The notes beneath the pieces are model-generated. The model was not told the DNA's origin and made no database searches. It saw only the letters and a program-made list of their open reading frames with translations. 64,000 bases of DNA from Clostridia bacterium (GTDB lineage: Bacteria > Bacillota > Clostridia > Oscillospirales > Acutalibacteraceae), in contig JAFTSH010000001.1 of assembly GCA_017467405.1 (NCBI GenBank), positions 1-64,000 on the forward strand. The letters run 5' to 3'. Below are positions 33,765 through 42,382 of the stretch, in pieces. Made by a program: the position numbers and the translations under genes. Every line of letters starts with the position of its first letter. The first letter of the stretch is position 1.

Positions 33765-34853
33765 TCAGTTCGGGCCGGTATAGGCAGACGAGGCGGCGCC
33801 GTAGAAGGGCTCGGTATAACCGTCCTGAACGGGCTCTCCGACGTCGCCTCCGGTGTTTACGGGACGGCGCTCGATCTTGAGCTCGCAGTTATTTTTGATA
33901 TGCTCAAAAAAGGCTTTTACCTTTTCCTCCCCGACGTAGAACAGCTTGCCGAAATCCATGATGTTGGTTTGGATATATCCGTCCTTTGTAAAGGCCACTG
34001 AGATGTTTCTGTGTCCCAGCTCCTCTATCGTGACCGAGATACCGTACCAATTGATAAGCTTTTTGTTAAACGCCTGTTCCCCCATTTGACATTCTGCGGC
34101 GGCGTACTCGTTAAAGACGTCGAGCAGGTCGCCGACCTTAAGACCCGAGTAGGTTTCGGTCACCCAGGCGTTGTCGGTCATGTAGGAGCAGTAAGCATTG
34201 CCGACCTCAAGATAGTGTTTGAGACCGAGATCCCCTACCATCTGCCCAAGGGTATCGGGGGCATAGCGGTCGAGAGCGTAGGTGCGGTAGATTCCGTCGG
34301 AGTAGAGCACCGCAAGGGCGCAGGATGGCGAGATGTTTCTGATCTCAAAGATTTCGGCCGTTGTTGTGTGCTTTTCATTGGTGATCTCGTCATACCCCAC
34401 AAGGGTGACCTCGCCTTTGCTTTTTCCTATGAGCGAGGGGTCGAGCGGGGAGTCGGAGATGAAGTGGCGGATGTATTCTTCTCCCGAGAGGGTAAATGAG
34501 CTCCAGCGTTCAACGTCGGAAAGCTCGCTCCAGGGGCGCAGAATAACGTAATCAAGCTCGGTTGAATTGACGTAGTATTCGTCGGTGCTGCCGTAAGAGG
34601 ACGGGCTGTCGGTCTGTCCGTTGCCCGAATCTGGCTCACCGATCAGGCCTAGATAGCGAAGGCCGTTTTGTCCGAAGGGGGAAACCAGAAGCGCCACGGC
34701 GGCCGCAACCGCGACCAAGGACGCGAAGGGTATTATTTTTTTGGAGGCTTTGCGGGTGCTTTCGGGTGCGGCGGCTTCCTTTATAAATCGGTCGTCGAGC
34801 TGTCCGACGGCCTCAAAAAGCTCCTGTCCCGGGAGGTTGTTTTTGTCATTCAA
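33765..34853 (-). CDS. Probable membrane anti-sigma factor
   Basis: A 362-residue protein with a short cytoplasmic N-terminus (about 1-38), one membrane segment (about 39-60, FASLVAVAAAVALLVSPF) and a large external domain rich in Tyr/Ser/Glu. This arrangement, together with a start that overlaps the stop of an ECF sigma factor gene by four bases, is that of a cognate anti-sigma factor holding the sigma until an envelope signal arrives. The start is TTG at 34853 (AGAAGG nine bases upstream); an ATG four bases downstream is out of frame. The external domain has no recognised family. Confidence 0.75.
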   Translation of the reverse strand: MNDKNNLPGQELFEAVGQLDDRFIKEAAAPESTRKASKKIIPFASLVAVAAAVALLVSPFGQNGLRYLGLIGEPDSGNGQTDSPSSYGSTDEYYVNSTELDYVILRPWSELSDVERWSSFTLSGEEYIRHFISDSPLDPSLIGKSKGEVTLVGYDEITNEKHTTTAEIFEIRNISPSCALAVLYSDGIYRTYALDRYAPDTLGQMVGDLGLKHYLEVGNAYCSYMTDNAWVTETYSGLKVGDLLDVFNEYAAAECQMGEQAFNKKLINWYGISVTIEELGHRNISVAFTKDGYIQTNIMDFGKLFYVGEEKVKAFFEHIKNNCELKIERRPVNTGGDVGEPVQDGYTEPFYGAASSAYTGPN

Positions 34854-35407
34854 GGCTCAAAACCTTCTTTCTTCAGAAAATCCCGCAGTTCGCGGCGGGT
34901 GCGGTAAAGGGAGCTTTCGACGCTGCGTACCGTTTTTCCGAGAAGCTTTGCGATCTGCGGCACGGTATCACAGAACCAATATCGGCGGACGAAAATGATG
35001 CGGCTTTCCTTTTTGCAGTCGGCCAGAAATTGCGAGAGCAGTCTTGCCAGCTCGCGGCTTTCGGCCGTGTCTGCGGTGTCTTCGCTCGAAGGAAGGCACT
35101 CGGAAAGCTCGGCCGACAGCTCGGACAGACGGGCCGACCTTTTTGCGGCGGAGTCTTGGGCGCGGACGTTGAGGGCGGCGTTTCGTGCACAGCGGCAGAG
35201 CCACGCACGGAGATTCTGCGGACGCAGAGGCGGCACCGACCGCCAAAGCGTCAGCCATACCTCGTTTTCGCATTCCTCGCTGTCGCGGTCGTCCTCGAGA
35301 ACGTTTGACGAGATCTTACGCACCAGAGCGCCGTAGCATTCTTTGGCTTTATAAAGAGCCTGCTCATCCCGGGCGAAGCAAAGCTCTATTATTTCGCTGT
35401 CCTTCAT
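34850..35407 (-). CDS. ECF-type RNA polymerase sigma factor
   Basis: A 185-residue sigma-70 family protein of the extracytoplasmic-function class. Region 2 spans about residues 10-80 (SEECENEVWLTLWRSV and LRAWLCRCARN match the -10 recognition part). A charged linker leads to region 4 (about 120-180) with a helix-turn-helix (VPQIAKLLGKTVRSVESSLYR). It would direct polymerase to a small regulon, probably including its own operon; a matching promoter upstream could not be identified by eye. The anti-sigma gene follows directly. Confidence 0.9.
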   Translation of the reverse strand: MKDSEIIELCFARDEQALYKAKECYGALVRKISSNVLEDDRDSEECENEVWLTLWRSVPPLRPQNLRAWLCRCARNAALNVRAQDSAAKRSARLSELSAELSECLPSSEDTADTAESRELARLLSQFLADCKKESRIIFVRRYWFCDTVPQIAKLLGKTVRSVESSLYRTRRELRDFLKKEGFEP

Positions 35408-35467
35408 TTCGTCACCTTCTCCCTTTCACCCTATATGACAGAAAAAAACGCATATTCACGCAAAAAT

Positions 35468-35488
35468 CCGGAGGAAAATTTCCTCCGG
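35468..35488 (-). terminator. Terminator of AraC-type regulator gene
   Basis: CCGGAGGA/TCCTCCGG (35468-35475/35481-35488) followed on the minus strand by ATTTTTGCG, ten bases beyond the stop at 35496. Confidence 0.75.
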
Positions 35489-35495
35489 AGCAAAT

Positions 35496-36257
35496 TTACG
35501 GCTGTTTCATCGCGCGGTAATCCCTCGGCCTCATCGAACACAGCTTGAGGAAGTTGCGGTCAAAGGAGCGGAAGGTGTCGTATCCGCAGTCGGCGGCTAT
35601 GTCGGCGATCGGGGTTTTGGTGCCGGCAAGCAGATATTTCGCACGGTTGATGCGGCAGGACGCAACGTACTCGTTAAAGGTCATGCCGGTATTCTTTTTG
35701 AAGTACGCCGAAAGATATTTGTACTCTACGCCGAATTTTTCGGCCGCCGCAGAAAGGGAGACCGACGAGGTGTAGTTGTCCTCGATATATTTCAGCACCC
35801 TGTTTATCAGGGGCAGACCCTGCGGCTCGGAGCCTCTCGTAAAGCGCACGGCGTCAAAGAACATTCCGCACAGCGAGTACAGAAAGCCGACCGTGAGGTA
35901 GGTGTTATCCTCCTCCGACACGAATTCGACGGTGCGTCGCGGACGGAAAAAGCAGCTTTCGGGCGAGGCGGCGCGAAGCTCCTTTACGAACAACGGCACG
36001 AGGTCGGGCGAGAAAAGACAGGACTCGTACTCGCACTCGCCGATGCAGGTCATCGAATGCTCGCGGTTGGGGGGCGTGAGCATGGCGTCCCCCACAAAGA
36101 GCATCCGCGTTTCGTCACCCGCCGTGACGAGCGCACTGCCCTTTCTGACCATAAAGAATTCAAAGCTCCTGTGCAGATGGGGCTCTGCCGAGGGCTTTCG
36201 GCCTGAATTATATTCGTAAACTACGACGCTGTCGGGGCTGACGGTGTGATCGGACAT
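35496..36257 (-). CDS. AraC family transcriptional regulator
   Basis: A 253-residue regulator with an N-terminal cupin-like ligand domain (HLHRSFEFFMVRKGSALVTAG, about residues 27-60) and a C-terminal AraC DNA-binding domain (about 150-250) with two helix-turn-helix units (VSLSAAAEKFGVEYKYLSAYF and IADIAADCGYDTFRSFDRNF). The last ends in the typical arginine/Pro-Arg stretch. It probably senses a sugar. Its neighbours (sigma factor and an ATPase) do not reveal a target operon; AGGAGG precedes the start. Confidence 0.92.
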   Translation of the reverse strand: MSDHTVSPDSVVVYEYNSGRKPSAEPHLHRSFEFFMVRKGSALVTAGDETRMLFVGDAMLTPPNREHSMTCIGECEYESCLFSPDLVPLFVKELRAASPESCFFRPRRTVEFVSEEDNTYLTVGFLYSLCGMFFDAVRFTRGSEPQGLPLINRVLKYIEDNYTSSVSLSAAAEKFGVEYKYLSAYFKKNTGMTFNEYVASCRINRAKYLLAGTKTPIADIAADCGYDTFRSFDRNFLKLCSMRPRDYRAMKQP

Positions 36258-36386
36258 TGCGGTCCCTCCTGTCGGCGTTCCTCGTCATCGCCTGAGAACC
36301 GGCGAAGAGCGCTTTTTATTATTATACCAGATACAGGGGGTGCAATCAACCTTTTTTAACGGCTTTCTTGTTTTTGTACGGAGTTT

Positions 36387-37478
36387 TTATTCCCTTCCGG
36401 GCGACAGTATGATGCGCTTGCGTATCGCCTCGAAGAATTTTTCGTTTTTGCTGAAATCCATCGCCGCAATATAGTATTTTTCGAGCTCGCGATGGACGGC
36501 GTTGGCCTGACCCAGAATGTCCGAGGCGGTCGAGAGCAGCCGTGCGGCGGTCTTTCGGTCGAAGTCTATGCGGCTTCTGTGGGGGATAAGCTCGCGCTCC
36601 TTCGTGAAGCGTGCGGCGTGGAGCGTGCGGCGTTCGCTGGTGATCCTACGGTAGCGGTCGCTGACCGTAAAGGCTTTTCTCTGCGAGGGGACGATGACCT
36701 GCTCGAGTCTGAATTTTGAAGAAAAGGGAGAGGGGCAGAGGATGACGTCACAGCCAAACGAGAGAGCCCTTTTGGCGACCGCCTCAAGAAGCACCGAGGA
36801 GGCGGCGCCGCAGGGGTCGTCGATGATTACCGCGTCGGGGCAGACGTGGGATACCGTGTCGGCGAGAAAGAGGACGCCCTTCGGAGTAACGGCGGTGAGA
36901 TAGCGCGTTACGGCGCGTCCCTTTTTGTTTTCGGGTCGGAGCAGACGGGCGGCAAGTCCGTCACCGAAGAGGGCTGCCTTGGAGGTGTCGGTAGCGGCCG
37001 ACCGCAGGGTGAATATATCGTCAAGAAGCGTTCCCGCCGCCGTGACGTAACGGCGCACTCTGGCGTGCAGTAGTGCGTTTTCGCGCATCAGGGAGAGAAT
37101 ATTTTCTCTTTCGCTTGCAAGTATTCCAAGGTCAAAGTATTCGCCGAGGTTTACGAGCTGTTCCGAGATGCCCGGTGCGGTCGGCTCCATGACGTGCGGA
37201 GCGGTGCCGTCGGCAATTACGGTGCCCGAGCGTGGAAATCTTACGGCGTCGAGGGAGTCGGGATCCGAGGAGCAGAGAAATACCTCGGGGGAATCACCCG
37301 ACGTACTGCCCTCGGCGCAAAGCCGCTTCATCAGGGTGGATTTTCCCGTACCTGGGCCGCCCTTGAGTATGTAGCAAAGCTCTCCTTTTTCGGTATCGTA
37401 TAGCTCGGAAAAACGCGAGTCAAAGCCGGAGGGGGTGGTGGCTCCTGCAAAATAACGCGGATAAAAGATGTTTTTCAT
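36387..37478 (-). CDS. P-loop ATPase of PRK06851 type
   Basis: A 363-residue protein with a Walker A motif GGPGTGKST (about residues 40-48) and a possible Walker B VIIDDPCG (about 215-222). The N-terminus KNIFYPRYFAGATTPSGF is characteristic of the PRK06851-like group, found mainly in spore-forming Firmicutes and of unknown function. The split into two related halves seen in that group is visible in the AVIADG/VIIDDP pairs. It is divergent from a spore-type peptidoglycan peptidase, which fits a sporulation link (inference). Confidence 0.82.
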   Translation of the reverse strand: MKNIFYPRYFAGATTPSGFDSRFSELYDTEKGELCYILKGGPGTGKSTLMKRLCAEGSTSGDSPEVFLCSSDPDSLDAVRFPRSGTVIADGTAPHVMEPTAPGISEQLVNLGEYFDLGILASERENILSLMRENALLHARVRRYVTAAGTLLDDIFTLRSAATDTSKAALFGDGLAARLLRPENKKGRAVTRYLTAVTPKGVLFLADTVSHVCPDAVIIDDPCGAASSVLLEAVAKRALSFGCDVILCPSPFSSKFRLEQVIVPSQRKAFTVSDRYRRITSERRTLHAARFTKERELIPHRSRIDFDRKTAARLLSTASDILGQANAVHRELEKYYIAAMDFSKNEKFFEAIRKRIILSPGRE

Positions 37479-37567
37479 GTGAAATGCCTCCTTTTTTTCT
37501 CGCTAACATATTATTCGGTAAGTTTGCGGCGGGTTACGAATATATATTTGTGAAAGGAGATGCTGCA

Positions 37568-38845
37568 ATGAATACCATCAGAGAAGGAAGCAGGGGCGAG
37601 GAGGTAAGGCTTTTGCAGCTCGCCCTGCAGAGGCTCGGATATCTTCCCGGACGCCCCGACGGGATATTCGGGCCCGCCACCGCCGCGGCGGTGATCAGAT
37701 TTCAGCAGGACTACGGGCTTTCGCCCGACGGGATCGTAGGCCCCGCCACGTGGGGAGCCCTGATGCCGTACCTTACGGGATATACCGAAAGGCGCGTGGC
37801 TTCGGGGGATACCTTCTGGAGAATAGCCCGTATCTACGGCACGAGCGAGTGGGCCATCGCGGCCGCAAACCCGCAGAAGAGTCCCGAAAATCTTCAGATA
37901 GGCGATCTGTTGACGGTGCCCTACGGCTTTGACGTCGTCCCGACCGATATACCCTTTACGTATAAGGCGCTCCAGCTTTCGCTGACGGGTCTCGTAAAGC
38001 GTTATCCCTTCCTCAGGCAGGGGAGTATCGGCAGGAGCGTGCTGGGCAGGGAGCTTTACAGCATAAGCGTCGGAAACGGAAGCAACAGCGTTATGTATAA
38101 CGCTTCGCACCACGCCAACGAGTGGATAACCACGCCCGTGCTTCTCAGATATCTTGAACAGCTTTGCAAGGCGTACGCACGAGGAAGAGAAATATACGGC
38201 GTGTCGGCGGCCACCCTGCTTTCGAGAAGCACGGTAAATTTCATCCCCATGGTAAACCCCGATGGGGTGGATCTCGTTACGGGATGGTTTACTCCCGGAA
38301 GTGAGCCCTACGAGCGCGCGGCGAGAATAGCGGCGCAGTTCCCCTCAATTCCTTTCGTCAACGGCTGGAAGGCCAACATCGACGGCACGGATCTGAACCT
38401 GAACTATCCAGCAAATTGGGAGCGGGCGAGGGAGATCAAGTTTTCGCAGGGCTTTACCCGTCCCGCGCCGAGGGACTACGTCGGAGAAAGACCGCTTTCC
38501 GCTCCCGAAAGCCGCGCAATGGAGAGATACACAAGAGAGAATAACTTTTCCCTTACCCTTTCCTATCACAGTCAGGGTGAGATTATTTATTGGAAATATC
38601 TCGACTACGAGCCGGACAGAAGCTACGAGATCGCGAGGATGTTCTCGGCGGTCAGCGGATATTCGGTAGAGGAGACCCCTTACGCCTCCGGCTTTGCAGG
38701 GTATAAGGATTGGTTTATTCAGACCTATAACCGCCCCGGATATACCATCGAGGTGGGCAGAGGGGTGAGTCCGCTGCCGCTTGAGCAGTTTGACCGTATC
38801 TACCGAGATAACGCAGGAATACTTACTCTCGGCGCGATGGTGTGA
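37568..38845 (+). CDS. M14 peptidoglycan peptidase with PG-binding and LysM domains
   Basis: A 425-residue enzyme: peptidoglycan-binding domain 1 (about 1-68), LysM (about 70-118), then a zinc carboxypeptidase M14 domain (about 130-420). Zinc ligands and catalysis are visible: NASHHANEW (His and Glu, about 180), LSYHSQGE (second His, about 332) and YTIEVGRG (catalytic Glu, about 398). This layout matches gamma-D-glutamyl-diamino-acid endopeptidase I of Lysinibacillus sphaericus, which cuts peptide stems of peptidoglycan during sporulation. There is no signal peptide, as in that enzyme. The start at 37568 has AAAGGAG before it. Confidence 0.93.
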   Translation: MNTIREGSRGEEVRLLQLALQRLGYLPGRPDGIFGPATAAAVIRFQQDYGLSPDGIVGPATWGALMPYLTGYTERRVASGDTFWRIARIYGTSEWAIAAANPQKSPENLQIGDLLTVPYGFDVVPTDIPFTYKALQLSLTGLVKRYPFLRQGSIGRSVLGRELYSISVGNGSNSVMYNASHHANEWITTPVLLRYLEQLCKAYARGREIYGVSAATLLSRSTVNFIPMVNPDGVDLVTGWFTPGSEPYERAARIAAQFPSIPFVNGWKANIDGTDLNLNYPANWERAREIKFSQGFTRPAPRDYVGERPLSAPESRAMERYTRENNFSLTLSYHSQGEIIYWKYLDYEPDRSYEIARMFSAVSGYSVEETPYASGFAGYKDWFIQTYNRPGYTIEVGRGVSPLPLEQFDRIYRDNAGILTLGAMV

Positions 38846-38874
38846 AGATTTTGCGTCGTATTTAGCGTTATCTG

Positions 38875-38903
38875 TTGTTTTTTGCGGAAGAATGTGATAA
38901 AAT
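38875..38903 (+). promoter_or_regulatory. Promoter of first beta-sandwich paralogue
   Basis: TTGTTT (38875-38880) and TAAAAT (38898-38903) with 17 bp spacing. The -10 region GATAAAAT resembles those at 40438 and 42185. Confidence 0.6.
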
Positions 38904-38936
38904 CGGTAGGACATATAAAATAAGGAGTTGTCTTGT

Positions 38937-40349
38937 GTGAGCTTGCTTAAAAAATCAATTGCGGTTATTGCGCTTATCGCAACGGTAGCAGTCTGCGCTC
39001 TTCCCGCCGCTGCAGCCAAGGGCGGCCTTAACGAATTCGATAAGTCCTCTCAGTCGATGTATCTTGACGATAATCTCAAGATGACCGAACAGACCATTCT
39101 TACCTTTGACGACATGACCAACCAGACGGTCGGATCCATTACCAACAAGGGAAAGAAGGGCAATGCGCTTACCGTTTCCTCGCCCGGAGATAACGGTCAT
39201 CTCAGTGTTATCAACGTTCCTCAGAACAGCTTTGAATTTGCCATCAGCGACAAGTTCAAGCAGACGATCAAGATGTGGGTATACGTCAACGACATAGATC
39301 TGATGGTCTGTGACCACGACTCGGTTTATGATCATCCGCAGGACGGCAGCGGAACGCTGCACATCGCCTTCCAGTCAAAGGGCGGTACGGCTCATAACTG
39401 GCAGCACACCTTCTACGGAAGCGGCTGGCACGAGATCGAGCTTTCCTTCTTCTGCCACAACGTTTCGTACGACAGCTTGGACAACATTAACTACGATTGC
39501 TTCAACGGTCTCACCGCGTGGTGCTCCGCCAAGGCAGGACTCGAGCTCCGCTTTGACGATATGCGCCTCGTGACCTATTCCAACCCCAACTACAAGGAGC
39601 CCGAGGCTCCCCACGGCGGAAGATGGATCTCGACTTTGGACTACGACGCACTCGATGGCGCAAACCTCACCGAGTGGTACGGCTCCTATTTTGATCTCGA
39701 GGATAAGACGCAGGGCTCCTCCTCTCTTGCCATTACGGGACACAAGGAGAACGTTGACCACCGCGTATGCATCGGTGTAAAGGACGTTCCGGTAAACTAT
39801 CTTGAGGACTCCCTCTGTTTTGATCTTTATCTCAGCGATCTGAAGCTGGTCGGCACACATTGGGAGATGCGGTTTGAACACAACGCTCAGGCAGCTCACT
39901 ACGCGGCCGATTTTTCCGCGATACTCTCCAAGACGTACGACGAAAACGGAAAGCCGACCTCGCTTAAGGCGGGCTGGAACCATATACGCATCCCCCTCAG
40001 GAACACGAGGGTAAACATCGGCGAAGCGTACACCGAAAAGTTTGCCGACAAAAACCTCGTTCTCACCCAGATGGTCTTTTACGTTCAGGGAACGGGCGAG
40101 ACGGACAAGGAAAACTACGTCATCAAGTACGACAATATGTATGTTGCCAAAACCGATGTTCTTCTCGGCAAGGAGAAACCTGTGACACAGAGCAGTTCGG
40201 TCGCCGAAAGCGAAACCATCATTTCGTCTGATTCGTCCGACGAAGATAACGGCGGCTCCGGAATGGGCCTTGTCATCGGCATCGTCGTCGCAGTCGTTGC
40301 GGTAGCGGTCGTTGTTGTCATCGTTCTTGTTTCAAAAAAGAAGAAATAA
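38937..40349 (+). CDS. Exported, anchored two-domain beta-sandwich protein A
   Basis: A 470-residue protein with a signal peptide (about 1-28), two related modules and a C-terminal anchor. Module 1 (about 50-210) shows IKMWVYVNDIDL, GSGWHEIELSF and LRFDDMRLVTYSNP; module 2 (about 225-410) shows FDLYLSDLKL, KAGWNHIRIPL and VIKYDNMYVAK. The two GW(H/N) strands correspond, indicating an internal duplication. A Ser/Glu linker, a Val/Ala membrane helix and KKKK follow. It resembles carbohydrate-binding modules in size and strand pattern, but no known family is recognised. GTG at 38937 is the start, nine bases after AGGAG. It shares high similarity with the next gene. Confidence 0.85.
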   Translation: MSLLKKSIAVIALIATVAVCALPAAAAKGGLNEFDKSSQSMYLDDNLKMTEQTILTFDDMTNQTVGSITNKGKKGNALTVSSPGDNGHLSVINVPQNSFEFAISDKFKQTIKMWVYVNDIDLMVCDHDSVYDHPQDGSGTLHIAFQSKGGTAHNWQHTFYGSGWHEIELSFFCHNVSYDSLDNINYDCFNGLTAWCSAKAGLELRFDDMRLVTYSNPNYKEPEAPHGGRWISTLDYDALDGANLTEWYGSYFDLEDKTQGSSSLAITGHKENVDHRVCIGVKDVPVNYLEDSLCFDLYLSDLKLVGTHWEMRFEHNAQAAHYAADFSAILSKTYDENGKPTSLKAGWNHIRIPLRNTRVNIGEAYTEKFADKNLVLTQMVFYVQGTGETDKENYVIKYDNMYVAKTDVLLGKEKPVTQSSSVAESETIISSDSSDEDNGGSGMGLVIGIVVAVVAVAVVVVIVLVSKKKK

Positions 40350-40357
40350 TGATCTCG

Positions 40358-40382
40358 GACCCGCGAAGAAACTTCGCGGGTC
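40358..40382 (+). terminator. Terminator of paralogue A
   Basis: An 11-bp stem (40358-40368 with 40372-40382) and TTTATATA tail. Confidence 0.85.
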
Positions 40383-40414
40383 TTTATATAATGCAACAAA
40401 TTGCAAAAAAAATA

Positions 40415-40443
40415 TTGTAATCATTATTTCAGTGTGCTAAAAT
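40415..40443 (+). promoter_or_regulatory. Promoter of second beta-sandwich paralogue
   Basis: TTGTAA (40415-40420) and TAAAAT (40438-40443), 17 bp apart. The last 12 bases, GTGTGCTAAAAT, recur exactly at 42179-42190. Confidence 0.65.
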
Positions 40444-40483
40444 TCCATGTATGATCAACAGATCAAAGCAAGGAGTGTGTTTA

Positions 40484-42061
40484 ATGGAAGTTTTCAAAAA
40501 GACAGCGGTTGTGCTGCTCGCCTTTGTTTTGGCTTCACTGATGTTCGCTGTGCCGGTGGGTGCTTCCGGACTTGATCAGTTCGATAAGTCCTCCTATTCC
40601 TACTACCTCGACAAGAACCTCAAGGCGACCGAAAAGACTATTCTTACATTTGATGATATGACTAATCAGAAAACCGGGTCGATCACCTCTGTTGCCAAAA
40701 AAGGCAAGGCCCTTACCAATTCTACCTCGTCAAACAACAGTCATCTCACCGTTGTCAATGTTCCTAAGGGCTCCTTTGATTTTGCTGTGACGAACAAGTT
40801 TAAGCAGACAATAAAGATGTGGGTCTATGTGAACGACATCGACCTGCTCGTGTGCGATCATGATGCTGTTTACTCAACCCCGCAGACCGGCAGCGGTACT
40901 TTGTACATCACATTGCTTACAAGCGGCTCGACCGGTCACACTTGGCAGCATACTTTTTACGGTAGCGGCTGGCATGAGATCGAGCTGTCCTTCCTCTGCC
41001 ACAACAACAATTACAATTCGCTGAAAAACATAAACTACAACCATATAACCGGACTTTCGATTTGGGCGAACACCAAGGCGGGACTTTCGCTTACCTTTGA
41101 TGAAATGCGTCTTGTTACCTACTCCAACCCCAATTACAAAAAGCCGACCGCACCCCATAATGGCAGGTGGATATCCACCCTCGACTATGATGCCCTTGAC
41201 GGTGCCAATCTTACCGAATGGTACGGCTCATACTTTGATCAGAATGACAAGAAACAGGGATCATCATCGGTCGCCATCACCGGCCATAACGAGAACGTCG
41301 ATCACCGTATGTGCATAGGTGTCAACGATGTTCAGGTATATTACAACGAGGATGTGCTGTGCTTTGATCTATATCTGAGCAATCTTTCGCTTGTAGGCAC
41401 ACACTGGGAGATACGGTTTGAACACAATGCGCAGGCTGCACACTATTCTGCAAGCTATACGCAGGTGTCGACAAACGCTGTTGACAGCCTGGGCAGGCCG
41501 ACTTCTTTGAAGGCAGGGTGGAACCATATACGTATTCCCTTTAAGGAGACATCGGTAAGGATAGGCACCGGCTACGGTACTTTCTCGAATGATTTGATCC
41601 TTACACAGATGATGTTCTATGTAAGAGGCACCGGAACCACCGACAGCCAGAACTACATAATCAAGTACGACAACATGTATGTTGCAAAGGCCTCCGATCT
41701 CGAAAAAGCAGACCTCGCACTGCAGACCAGCAATGTTGCTTCGTCAAAGCCCGTTTCGTCGGTACCCGTGAGTTCGGAAGCTCCGGTTTCATCTGAGGAG
41801 ATGAGCTCTTCACAGGTAAGCGAGGAATCGTCCATCGTTTCGTCCGATGCCGGTGTCGGCAGTAACCTCAGCTCTGACACGGCAAGTACCGCCGTTTCGT
41901 CTGAAAGCCTTTCTTCGGACACCGGCGCAAAGGGTAAAAACAAGCTTTCTGCTGCCGCAGTTGTCATGCTTATCGCATCGGGTGCGGTAATAGCCGCGGC
42001 GGCAACCGTTATAACTGTCGTTTTTGTAAAGGACAGAAAAAAGAAGGACAGGCAATCCTGA
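40484..42061 (+). CDS. Exported, anchored two-domain beta-sandwich protein B
   Basis: A 525-residue paralogue of protein A, matching it nearly motif for motif (MWVYVNDIDLLVCDHDAVY, GSGWHEIELSFLCHN, GRWISTLDYDALDGANLTEW, KAGWNHIRIPF). Differences are concentrated in the stalk, which here is about 75 residues of Ser/Val/Glu repeats before the final membrane helix and the basic tail KDRKKKDRQS. The signal peptide covers about residues 1-28. The long Ser-rich stalk suggests that the modules are displayed beyond the cell wall. ATG at 40484 follows AAGGAG; an upstream in-frame ATG at 40451 precedes that site. Codon use is less GC-biased at third positions than in protein A. Confidence 0.85.
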   Translation: MEVFKKTAVVLLAFVLASLMFAVPVGASGLDQFDKSSYSYYLDKNLKATEKTILTFDDMTNQKTGSITSVAKKGKALTNSTSSNNSHLTVVNVPKGSFDFAVTNKFKQTIKMWVYVNDIDLLVCDHDAVYSTPQTGSGTLYITLLTSGSTGHTWQHTFYGSGWHEIELSFLCHNNNYNSLKNINYNHITGLSIWANTKAGLSLTFDEMRLVTYSNPNYKKPTAPHNGRWISTLDYDALDGANLTEWYGSYFDQNDKKQGSSSVAITGHNENVDHRMCIGVNDVQVYYNEDVLCFDLYLSNLSLVGTHWEIRFEHNAQAAHYSASYTQVSTNAVDSLGRPTSLKAGWNHIRIPFKETSVRIGTGYGTFSNDLILTQMMFYVRGTGTTDSQNYIIKYDNMYVAKASDLEKADLALQTSNVASSKPVSSVPVSSEAPVSSEEMSSSQVSEESSIVSSDAGVGSNLSSDTASTAVSSESLSSDTGAKGKNKLSAAAVVMLIASGAVIAAAATVITVVFVKDRKKKDRQS

Positions 42062-42089
42062 CGGTGGTCCTGTTCTGACAAATGAATTT

Positions 42090-42136
42090 CAAGACCGCAA
42101 GACAGCGTTTTCCGGCTGCCGCGCGGTCTTGTTTTT
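42090..42136 (+). terminator. Terminator of paralogue B
   Basis: CAAGACCGC (42090-42098) pairs with GCGGTCTTG (42123-42131), with an inner CAGC/GCTG pair, and TTTTT follows. Confidence 0.8.
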
Positions 42137-42161
42137 AATTTGAGAAAGTATGAAAAAACGG

Positions 42162-42190
42162 TTGTAATTTGGATATCCGTGTGCTAAAAT
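42162..42190 (+). promoter_or_regulatory. Promoter of third beta-sandwich unit
   Basis: TTGTAA (42162-42167) and TAAAAT (42185-42190), 17 bp apart; nearly the same promoter as at 40415-40443. Confidence 0.65.
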
Positions 42191-42211
42191 CGACCAAAAG
42201 AACATCGGGAG

Positions 42212-42340
42212 ATGACAGGGTGCTTAAAAAGAACGGCCGTTTTGCTGGTGATCGGTGCGGCAGTCATCGCGGTGCTGGTTATCAAAAAGAAAAGGCCGTC
42301 CGAAGGGAACGCGATACCCTGCGAAGGGATTAGCTGTTGA
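42212..42340 (+). CDS. Possible 42-residue membrane peptide
   Basis: A 42-codon frame right behind the promoter encodes a basic start, one membrane segment (about residues 8-24, AVLLVIGAAVIAVLVI) and KKKRP, resembling the C-terminal anchors of proteins A and B. The GGGAG site touches its ATG, so translation would be poor; it may be a remnant of a lost anchored gene or a leader to the gene at 42383. Confidence 0.35.
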   Translation: MTGCLKRTAVLLVIGAAVIAVLVIKKKRPSEGNAIPCEGISC

Positions 42341-42382
42341 ATTTTGAGCCGACGGCAAGGTCGGCTTGAGGAGGCATATATT

